A stretch of DNA of 24,995 nt from Deltaproteobacteria bacterium (GTDB lineage: Bacteria > Desulfobacterota > Desulfobacteria > C00003060 > C00003106), in assembly GCA_019314005.1 (NCBI GenBank), contig JAFDAE010000027.1:1-24995 (forward strand), in the 5' to 3' direction. The notes beneath the pieces are model-generated. The model saw only the letters and a program-made list of their open reading frames with translations, made no database searches and was not told where the DNA came from. A program made the translations under genes and the position numbers. Below, in pieces: positions 19,045 to 24,995 of this stretch (its first letter is position 1; the number at the start of each line of letters is the position of its first letter).

Positions 19045-19578
19045 ATGGCACTCACAATAATTTGCAAGGTGTGCAAAAAGAAATTTCCCCCGACACATTT
19101 TAAACCGTCAGTAACACCCGTAGTGTGCTCGTGCAAATGTGCTGTTATCTTCTATGCTGCACATAAACCCAAGAGCCGTAAGCTGGCCCGAGAGGTGGCC
19201 GGTATGGTTGGCCGTCGGTCCATGGCTGAGGTTAAATTTGATGCAGCAAACATAGAGGGTAAGAAGATCGATGCCCGGTATGAAAATGATACGTTCGAGT
19301 ATAGTTTGGCCGAGACCCGAAAGTATACTCCGGACTGGACCGTTTATAGGAAGGACGGAAAGGTGGTATACCTTGAATACAAAGGTGTGCTTGACGGAAC
19401 CACCCGTAAGAAGATGAAGCTGATGAAAAAGCAGTGGCCTATACTTGACATCAGACTAATCTTTGAGAAGGCAGGGAATAAAATATACAAGGGGTCCAAG
19501 ACCACCTATGGTATGTGGGCCACACAGCATGGCTTCAAGTGGGAGGACAACGTGATGCCAAAGGATTGCAAGAAGTGA
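19045..19578 (+). CDS. phage endonuclease I (Holliday-junction resolvase) with N-terminal zinc finger
   Basis: 177 residues. The core matches T7 gp3 endonuclease I, which resolves branched DNA and breaks down host DNA. SMAEVKFD gives E62, TPDW gives D97, and YLEYKG gives E111 and K113; these match the T7 catalytic E, D, ExK set. The diagnostic end LDIRLIFEKAGNKIYKGSKT and YGMWATQHGFKW follows. T7 gp3 starts directly with the core; here residues 1-35 add a zinc-finger-like part (C7-KV-C10, then C28-S-C30-K-C32). Start at ATG 19045, two bases after the previous stop. Family call sure; role of the zinc part is inference. Confidence 0.92.
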   Translation: MALTIICKVCKKKFPPTHFKPSVTPVVCSCKCAVIFYAAHKPKSRKLAREVAGMVGRRSMAEVKFDAANIEGKKIDARYENDTFEYSLAETRKYTPDWTVYRKDGKVVYLEYKGVLDGTTRKKMKLMKKQWPILDIRLIFEKAGNKIYKGSKTTYGMWATQHGFKWEDNVMPKDCKK

Positions 19579-19883
19579 TAGTCGAGCTATTCAACAACGG
19601 CACCCGGGTGTTTGAAACAACACCCACGGGGGTGAGGCATCTTGGACCTCTCCCGGTTGGAACATTCGTGCCGTACATAATTGGAATACCATCGGTCAGA
19701 GCTGAGGTGTTAGGGTTAGTCGGAGAAAACTACGTGCTCCGTCAGGAGTATGACTTCGTAAATGAAGAGGGGAAATGGGAGCATGTCAAAAAAGATTACT
19801 ACCGTGACAAAAAATTCATTGAAGGGTACTGGCTTGATACTATTCGACAGCCCGGCTACCGTCATGGATCAAAAGGAATTTAA
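19575..19883 (+). CDS. hypothetical protein with GTG start
   Basis: 102 residues from GTG 19575, overlapping the endonuclease stop by four bases (GTGA). Beta-rich (VELFNNGTRVFETTPTGVRH; VGTFVPYIIGIPSVRAEVLG; NYVLRQEYDFVNEEGKW), then a basic end (YYRDKKFIEGYWLD). A leading ATG at 19515 in this frame lies within the endonuclease gene and is rejected. Not recognised. Confidence 0.7.
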   Translation: MIVELFNNGTRVFETTPTGVRHLGPLPVGTFVPYIIGIPSVRAEVLGLVGENYVLRQEYDFVNEEGKWEHVKKDYYRDKKFIEGYWLDTIRQPGYRHGSKGI

Positions 19884-19998
19884 CGACTGGGCTAATGACT
19901 ATGCCCTCAAAACAAACGAAGGGTTGCTTAAGGGCACCCTCATTGTGGCATCCCTGACCCCACCGGGATATACCATATGGAACGGAGACCTGATATGA
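19864..19998 (+). CDS. 44-aa hypothetical protein
   Basis: ATG 19864 overlaps the previous gene by 20 bases and lacks a strong ribosome-binding site. An upstream in-frame ATG at 19783 has a better one (GAGGGGAAATGGGAG) but would overlap by about 100 bases. The shorter form reads MDQKEFNDWANDYALKTNEG then LIVASLTPPGYTIWNGDLI. Ends with ATGA overlap into the next gene. Not recognised. Confidence 0.5.
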   Translation: MDQKEFNDWANDYALKTNEGLLKGTLIVASLTPPGYTIWNGDLI

Positions 19999-20285
19999 AC
20001 GGTAAAGTAGCAAAGAAATTACGTAGGATGGCAGCACAGATTGTCACTGTCACCATGAAAGCTAAAATCAGTGACGGCTACGGTGAATACAACCAGGCTA
20101 TGAATTGTCTGGGTTGGACCAACCAGGTTGGCACGGATGGTATAGCCATGAAAGATCCTGAGGGTCAGTTCTTGAAGACCTTGGAGAAACGGCCGGGCAC
20201 CATCACCTCTGCTTGGAAGTGGAGGGTCATGTACCAGGCACTCAAGGGGCAATGGAATGCCAAGGCCCACAACAGGAAGGTATAA
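19995..20285 (+). CDS. basic hypothetical protein
   Basis: 96 residues from ATG 19995 with GGAG upstream. Strongly basic: MNGKVAKKLRRMAAQIVTVT at the start and WRVMYQALKGQWNAKAHNRK at the end. The KKLRR.A and RVMYQ.LK elements look to me like those of unnamed phage proteins often found beside replication genes. Possibly nucleic-acid binding. Function unknown. Confidence 0.7.
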   Translation: MNGKVAKKLRRMAAQIVTVTMKAKISDGYGEYNQAMNCLGWTNQVGTDGIAMKDPEGQFLKTLEKRPGTITSAWKWRVMYQALKGQWNAKAHNRKV

Positions 20286-20287
20286 TC

Positions 20288-20635
20288 ATGAAGGGTGTAA
20301 GCCTACACAGTGTGGATCACTGGCCCGAGATTGAGATTGATCAGCTTAGGGATGATCTGGAATGTGCTGAGCAGGCACAGCTTGAGGCTGTCACGAAGAT
20401 GGAGGCTACAGCAAAGGTGGCCCGTCGGAACAAGAGAGACTTCAATGGCCTCAAGAAAACCATGGACGACAAGATAGCTGAGTCCAACGGGGAGCTCACC
20501 AGGAAAAGCCTGGTCTACCTTAGCCTGATTAATGAATACGAGATTATCCTTAATAAATATGCATCCAACAGCATGGTTAAATTAACGACAACATCTATAA
20601 ATCAACTTAGAAAACGAGGGGGATTAATACCATGA
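20288..20635 (+). CDS. coiled-coil hypothetical protein
   Basis: 115 residues. One long coiled coil from about residue 15 to 90 (EIEIDQLRDDLECAEQAQLE; TAKVARRNKRDFNGLKKTMD). C-terminus LTTTSINQLRKRGGLIP. The ATG is close to the previous stop (two bases). A four-base overlap leads to the next gene. Not recognised. Confidence 0.7.
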   Translation: MKGVSLHSVDHWPEIEIDQLRDDLECAEQAQLEAVTKMEATAKVARRNKRDFNGLKKTMDDKIAESNGELTRKSLVYLSLINEYEIILNKYASNSMVKLTTTSINQLRKRGGLIP

Positions 20636-21417
20636 GTGACGACAAAGTAATGAGAAGTTTTGACACAGGGGCAACACGGGACACAGCTGAGGGGAAGCTT
20701 GACCTCGAAGGTTTCCTAAGCCCGGCTGTGCTCCATCAATATGCCAAGTTTATGAACATGAACCGACTGCAGTCCGACGGCCAGCTACGTGACAGTGATA
20801 ACTGGCAGAAGGGTATACCAATGGACGTGTACATGAAGTCTGGTTACCGTCACTTCCATGATTGGTGGACCGGGCACCGGGGCAGTTTCAACCTTATGAT
20901 TGATCGTAAGCCCATCATGGCTGCACTGTGTGGCCTGCTGTTTAACGTTATGGGATATATACACGAGGAGTTAAAGCTCCATCCCGAGGTTGACTTCGAC
21001 GGTGACGAGCCCACCCCTGAGATGAAGCTACGGCAGGACCGTGTCAAATCCGTTTTCACTACCTTTCCGTCATTAAAAGACTTCCTTGACGAGGCCAAGG
21101 ACGAACAGTGTAATGATACCTGTGAGAAAAAGGAACCGGACCTCACTGGGTTTTGTATGTGTGACTTCGACGATGACTGTGTACCTGGTTGTCCTTGCTG
21201 GGACGGGTGTTCGGATATGATCATTGAGTTTAATCAGAAGAAGGGGACACCTGTGGTCGGGAGTCTTGTTAAGGATGATGATGACGAGGAGTCGGAAGAC
21301 GACAACGACGACGAGTTAGGACTACTGTGCTCTACGTGCATGAGCATAGATAAGTGCTGGGACATATGGCCGTGCTCGGTGACTGATCACCCACAAACTT
21401 TAAAAAGATTCACGTAG
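20632..21417 (+). CDS. MazG/DUF5664-like dATP/dGTP pyrophosphohydrolase with Cys-rich and acidic tail
   Basis: 261 residues. Residues 8-115 match the phage family labelled dATP/dGTP diphosphohydrolase N-terminal (DUF5664): FDTGATRDTAEGKLDLEGFL, then DNWQKGIP (56-63), YMKSGYRHFHDWWTG (67-81, R73 H74) and a helix ending LLFNVMGYIHEEL. The family hydrolyses dNTPs to dNMP; members include MazZ of 2-aminoadenine (Z) phages, although the domain is much wider than that group. The tail is unusual: C160, C164, C175, C177, C183, C187, C189 and C193 in about 34 residues, then an Asp/Glu run (215-229), then C233, C236, C242 and C248. Two metal-binding modules are plausible. Domain call fairly sure, substrate inferred. 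Confidence 0.8.
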   Translation: MSDDKVMRSFDTGATRDTAEGKLDLEGFLSPAVLHQYAKFMNMNRLQSDGQLRDSDNWQKGIPMDVYMKSGYRHFHDWWTGHRGSFNLMIDRKPIMAALCGLLFNVMGYIHEELKLHPEVDFDGDEPTPEMKLRQDRVKSVFTTFPSLKDFLDEAKDEQCNDTCEKKEPDLTGFCMCDFDDDCVPGCPCWDGCSDMIIEFNQKKGTPVVGSLVKDDDDEESEDDNDDELGLLCSTCMSIDKCWDIWPCSVTDHPQTLKRFT

Positions 21418-21426
21418 GAGACGATT

Positions 21427-21531
21427 ATGATTGGAATAGTGCAAGCATTTCAGGGCATGAGCCCTGAGGAAATAGCTGTACTGGTTATTGTTGGGTGTAT
21501 GACATTCGTTATTGGTGTAGCACTCGGCTAA
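21427..21531 (+). CDS. 34-aa membrane micro-protein, last gene of the plus-strand operon
   Basis: AGGAG lies six bases before ATG 21427. An amphipathic start (IVQAFQGMSPEEIA) is followed by one membrane segment (VLVIVGCMTFVIGVALG). Its stop is 13 bases before the terminator hairpin. Not recognised; a lysis or membrane role is possible. Confidence 0.65.
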   Translation: MIGIVQAFQGMSPEEIAVLVIVGCMTFVIGVALG

Positions 21532-21544
21532 CCGTACCAAAAAG

Positions 21545-21585
21545 AAAAGCCCCATTGGATAGCAATATCCTTTGGGGCTTTTTTT
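21545..21585. terminator. bidirectional intrinsic terminator between convergent operons
   Basis: AAAAGCCCCA (21545-21554) pairs with TGGGGCTTTT (21573-21582); inside, GGATA (21557-21561) pairs with TATCC (21566-21570) around the tetraloop GCAA. A seven-T run follows on the plus strand; on the minus strand the hairpin is followed by TTTTCTTT. It lies exactly between the end of the plus-strand genes and the end of the minus-strand genes. Confidence 0.95.
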
Positions 21586-21594
21586 GTTTGTAGT

Positions 21595-21807
21595 TTATAT
21601 CAGTCCGAAGAACTTCATGATAGCCAGGGACAGTCCACCAAAGGAAGGCACGGCAATACCCAATGCCTTCCAGAATTTGTGGGCCGACTCAAGCTTGGTG
21701 ATCCTCGTGTGAGCATCAGCCTGCATGAGTGCTTCGACTTGGACTTCCGTCCTGGTTACAACTCGGATGATCTTATCGAGTTTATCTTCTGTTGTGGTCT
21801 CTGCCAT
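21595..21807 (-). CDS. small XhlA/holin-like membrane protein
   Basis: 70 residues. Residues 1-45 are a charged helix with heptad character (TEDKLDKIIRVVTRTEVQVE; RITKLESAHKFW); residues 48-70 are a C-terminal membrane segment (ALGIAVPSFGGLSLAIMKFF). Helix, R-x-E, 'RITKLE', then a terminal membrane segment is the layout of XhlA/holin-associated proteins. AAGG at the end of the upstream gene can serve as ribosome-binding site. It is the last gene of the minus-strand late unit and ends ten bases from the terminator. A lysis role is inferred. Confidence 0.6.
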   Translation of the reverse strand: MAETTTEDKLDKIIRVVTRTEVQVEALMQADAHTRITKLESAHKFWKALGIAVPSFGGLSLAIMKFFGLI

Positions 21808-21814
21808 GGGTGGC

Positions 21815-24800
21815 TTACCTTTTCAGTACGTCAGAGAATTTGGCATAGACTTCTGCCTTTCTCCGTTTAAGATCCTGCAGTTTTAGCAACTCACTTCGTG
21901 ATAATGTCACACGGTCCTGCTTTGCCTCAAGTGCTCTGATCTTTTGGTTAAGGGGGCTGAGTCGTGACCTTGCAAATCCCAGTCGAGACTTTGTCCTATT
22001 AAAGTTTTTGTACTTTCTCATGGCACTACGTGCCTCTGTGATCATACGATTATCTTTAACAGACCGAGCCTCTTTTAAGTTTCGTTCCAGTCGTTGCACT
22101 TCCTGACTCTTCTCCCAGTAGAATGTCTCGTTAGGATCTTTGTATCGTACGTCTCGGATGTCAACACCAACACCACGGGAGACAGCTGTGACCCAAGATG
22201 ACTCACCTTGGGCACCCTGCAATATCTCATTCAGTGGTATTGGAAATGCCTTACGAATAGCATAGATACCAGCAACAATCCTCTGTTGCACTGCAGCCAT
22301 AGTACCCATAGCATCCCGGGAATCTTTATACTTGTCGGCAGTAAGTGACCAATCGGTTGCATCCATAATTTCCTCAATCGATTTAAAACGATCACCCTTC
22401 CAATCAGTAGCCGTTGCCATTGCCTCAGCTGCACCCACTACTGGGGACAGCTTGTGGGTGGCAAGAGTAACAGGTGTGAATATCTTCAAAATATCCTTGA
22501 AGTGACCAAGGACACTTAAGCTCTGCCGTTTATCACCAGCAGGTGCCACTCCTAAAGCATCAAGTACAGGTGTAACATCAACGGATGCCCACCTACCCTT
22601 AGCAAAACCCTCCCGTGTCACAAACTCACCCATCTGCTTCTTGTACTCTTCCCTGTCGTCGTCGTCACCGAATAGTGCCAGCACTGCCCACTGCATAAAG
22701 GCAACAGTGGCCACACCCTTCCAGGCTATACCCATCCAAAACTTCCGGTACACCTTTGACATACCTTCTGGGCCAGCAGTACCACCCATCAGTTCATCAA
22801 CCTTATTGTTGACACCAGGTATCATGCCGGTAACAGTTCTCCAGTTCGACTCCGTCCAGTCAGGTGCCAGTAACACAAGTTGTGCTGCCAGCTGAGCATC
22901 AGGATGACGGCCCATCCTTTTAAGATGTAGTCCACCAAAGTCAGCATTGATTAACCGAGCTACTTTCTCAGCCTCAGTGTTAATCTCTGTGTCAGTTAGA
23001 CCACGACCAAGATCCTTTTCCTTTATGCCAATCTCACGAGTCAACTCAACGGCAGCAGACTGTGCCTTGAGACCAGCAAACAACTGACCAAACAAACCAT
23101 TTGTCCACTGCCTCTTGGTACGTCTTGCACTTTGCCATCCATGTAGTGCCAGATTAGCACCAGGAGCATTTGACTTCCTCAGTGCTTCCTCAATCCACGA
23201 CTGGAACATTGATTGTTCTTCCCAGTCCTGAACCTTACCTATTGTCAGGCCCTGTCCTACAAGCAGGTCAACTATTGGACCAAGGTGCTGGTAGTTAGGA
23301 CTATCAAATCCCTGCTTCTTATCCATCTTCCGGAGACCTTCACGGTATGCCTTAATGGGACGTAGCTTGTTAAAGCCCTTTGCCCCTCTCACACCAAACA
23401 AATAGGATCTCATACCAGCCAGGTGGTGAAACATACTGACAGATAGCAGAGTACTCTTCAACACTGAGTTCAGCTTTCGAGTAAAGACCATGCCAGGGGT
23501 CTCCCACATGCTACTGGCTTTTGCACCGAGCCTATTCAGTTCCTTGCCAATATCCTTTCTGGCAAACACAACCTTACCTGGAGCAGCAAGACCCCGAAGC
23601 TGCACCCGTACCATTCCGTCCGGTGGGTTCTGCTCGTTGTCTCGAATAGCAATCACACCGTCTGGGGTGTTGGTGACCAAGGACTTCAAGTAGTCTGTAA
23701 ACCTACGGTTTGCAAATACATATCCAATCTCATTTGCATAGGCCTGTAAGTTTCCGAGAACACCCTCTGTCTTTAACTCCATCCCCTCTTCCCATCCGTC
23801 AATGATGCTACTAAAAGATCTCTGCTTACCAGAGCTTGTGGTTGTTTTAAAACCAGTGGCACCGGTACCGTCCCAGGTTATACCTGCATCCTTATACTTG
23901 TCAGGCATGATCCAAGAACGTTTGACATAATCGTCAACATATGAATCAATGATGTCGTGCTTCTGTGCAAACTTGAACCACTGATCATACTGAGGCTTGA
24001 CGTGTTCGTTGGCCCAGGCCTTAGCACCGGCAGACATGCCGAGCATGGTATCAATGATCCGGAGCTTCTCGGTGTCTGCTGCTGTACGTTTCTTTTTCAG
24101 CAACGTCTGCTTAAACTCATTTACCCTATCAAGTTTTGCAGCATCCTGTCCACTGTCAATGTAAAGGTTCATAGCCTTAGCCATGATTTCTGACTTGGCA
24201 GTGTGTAACCATCTGCCTGTGCCAACAATCTTTACCCGTGACTTCCTACCACCAAACTTCTCAAGAAACTCTTGCTCCATCTGAGCTATAAATCGATTAA
24301 TGTTTAACTCAGCTTGATCTCTCCACTCATGGATCTTCCCAATAAAACTTTTCTTGGGATCATTATCCTTTGAGGTTAGGAAGGCATTGTCGGCATCGGT
24401 TGAATCGACCTGTGCCATCTCACTCATGCTGTGCTCAGCATCCTTGGAGAATCTTACTGCCATGGTATAGTTTCCGGAGAAACCTGACAGGTTATCTCTC
24501 ACCAAGTTAAACTTAACCTTACCCTTATCATTTGTGTATAGTTCCAGAGCACGGTCAGACAATCTCATGTGCAGACTATCATCCACCGTCTCAAAACCAA
24601 ACACCTTCTGATACCAATCAGCCATTTCATCTGACTGTGCTGTGACCTCACGGCCACCAGCTTCGATAGCCTTAGCCATCTTAGCTGTACTTGCATTGTC
24701 CACTCCCGGCTTGAGAACTTTGATAACCCCCTTCGTGCTGACCGGGTACTTACCGACTACGTCTTTACTTACCTGGTGAATGAGCTTCTTCTGTAGTGGA

Positions 24801-24995
24801 CTAATTGGTGCCAACGGTATGCTGGCTATTCCAATAGCATCAGACAGGGGACCCTTATTTAAATTGGGAACCAGGTTGTTAAGCCATTGGATTGGTGTCT
24901 TGCCACCCAACGTCGGTGACGGTTTATTCAATCCGGTTTGGTATGAAGCAACCATCTCAATAGATTTACCGGACTGCTTAGCATTAATGTTTACC
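21815..24995 (-). CDS. C-terminal part of a giant virion/ejection protein (large polyvalent protein type), runs off the window
   Basis: The frame is open to the right edge, so ATG 24955 is not shown to be the start; 1,059 codons are visible. The segment encoded at about 22830-22955 (NADFGGLHLKRMGRHPDAQ then LLAPDWTESNWRTV) is a signature I know from large polyvalent, virion-associated proteins of podovirus-like phages. A Trp/Ala-rich hydrophobic stretch follows at about 22675-22743 (WMGIAWKGVATVAFMQWAVL), next to GDDDD, and may insert in the host membrane. The C-terminus (about 21815-22110) is a basic coiled coil. The rest is helical and polar, with no lysozyme or peptidase motif in this part. 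Probably packaged and ejected with DNA; that role is inference. Confidence 0.8.
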   Translation of the reverse strand, partial: VNINAKQSGKSIEMVASYQTGLNKPSPTLGGKTPIQWLNNLVPNLNKGPLSDAIGIASIPLAPISPLQKKLIHQVSKDVVGKYPVSTKGVIKVLKPGVDNASTAKMAKAIEAGGREVTAQSDEMADWYQKVFGFETVDDSLHMRLSDRALELYTNDKGKVKFNLVRDNLSGFSGNYTMAVRFSKDAEHSMSEMAQVDSTDADNAFLTSKDNDPKKSFIGKIHEWRDQAELNINRFIAQMEQEFLEKFGGRKSRVKIVGTGRWLHTAKSEIMAKAMNLYIDSGQDAAKLDRVNEFKQTLLKKKRTAADTEKLRIIDTMLGMSAGAKAWANEHVKPQYDQWFKFAQKHDIIDSYVDDYVKRSWIMPDKYKDAGITWDGTGATGFKTTTSSGKQRSFSSIIDGWEEGMELKTEGVLGNLQAYANEIGYVFANRRFTDYLKSLVTNTPDGVIAIRDNEQNPPDGMVRVQLRGLAAPGKVVFARKDIGKELNRLGAKASSMWETPGMVFTRKLNSVLKSTLLSVSMFHHLAGMRSYLFGVRGAKGFNKLRPIKAYREGLRKMDKKQGFDSPNYQHLGPIVDLLVGQGLTIGKVQDWEEQSMFQSWIEEALRKSNAPGANLALHGWQSARRTKRQWTNGLFGQLFAGLKAQSAAVELTREIGIKEKDLGRGLTDTEINTEAEKVARLINADFGGLHLKRMGRHPDAQLAAQLVLLAPDWTESNWRTVTGMIPGVNNKVDELMGGTAGPEGMSKVYRKFWMGIAWKGVATVAFMQWAVLALFGDDDDREEYKKQMGEFVTREGFAKGRWASVDVTPVLDALGVAPAGDKRQSLSVLGHFKDILKIFTPVTLATHKLSPVVGAAEAMATATDWKGDRFKSIEEIMDATDWSLTADKYKDSRDAMGTMAAVQQRIVAGIYAIRKAFPIPLNEILQGAQGESSWVTAVSRGVGVDIRDVRYKDPNETFYWEKSQEVQRLERNLKEARSVKDNRMITEARSAMRKYKNFNRTKSRLGFARSRLSPLNQKIRALEAKQDRVTLSRSELLKLQDLKRRKAEVYAKFSDVLKR

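Noticed and set aside
1..24995. Prophage, insertion sequence or plasmid features
   Set aside because: No integrase, repressor, attachment-site duplication, transposase, partition or plasmid replication gene is visible.

Overview
The window is a stretch of a double-stranded DNA bacteriophage genome, most likely a lytic tailed phage of a bacterium that uses Shine-Dalgarno initiation. The evidence is the dense packing (about 50 genes, many with ATGA, GTGA or TAATG start/stop overlaps), a self-encoded replication set of phage type (zinc-finger/TOPRIM primase, DnaB-like helicase, family A DNA polymerase, SSB, RecB/Cas4-like nuclease, T7-type endonuclease I), a phage-borne tRNA, many tiny unknown genes, and no integrase, repressor, transposase or CRISPR array. 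Host and phage genus cannot be fixed from the sequence.

Layout. (1) 1-3094: the tail of an apparent AAA+ (MoxR-like) ATPase gene, a tRNA-Trp(CCA), a 297-aa helical protein, a strong RNA hairpin, small genes, and a metallopeptidase-like/VWA protein. Together these look like an ATPase plus VWA metallopeptidase module. (2) 3095-3605: a 511-base stretch without a convincing gene, rich in hairpins and mini-ORFs. (3) 3606-6827: about a dozen small genes (zinc-ribbon, winged-helix-like, membrane micro-proteins), including one 61-codon gene whose TGA stop is followed by 24 more coding-like in-frame codons. (4) 6824-10050: primase, DRB0094/Rnl5-type RNA ligase and helicase. (5) 10032-11707: small genes, including a hyperbasic 43-aa protein. 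(6) 11707-15756: DNA polymerase I-type enzyme, a HAD-like phosphatase/nucleotidase and SSB. (7) 15759-19578: a nuclease-rich block (HNH-like zinc protein, PD-(D/E)XK-like protein, RecB/Cas4-like nuclease, zinc-finger endonuclease I). (8) 19575-21531: small genes and a MazG/DUF5664-type nucleotide pyrophosphohydrolase with an odd Cys-rich and acidic tail. (9) 21545-21585: a bidirectional intrinsic terminator where the two transcription units converge. (10) 21595-24995, minus strand: a small holin-like membrane protein and the C-terminal 1,059 codons of a giant protein that runs off the window, probably a virion/ejection (large polyvalent) protein.

Read together, the plus strand is an early/middle operon that takes over nucleotide pools, copies DNA (primase-helicase-polymerase-SSB), processes or degrades DNA (several nucleases), repairs RNA (ligase) and supplies a tRNA. 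The minus strand is the edge of the late structural module. The points most worth a second look are the TGA-interrupted gene at 6567-6827, the structured RNAs at 1427-1493 and 3264-3567, the ATPase/VWA module and the zinc-finger endonuclease I.
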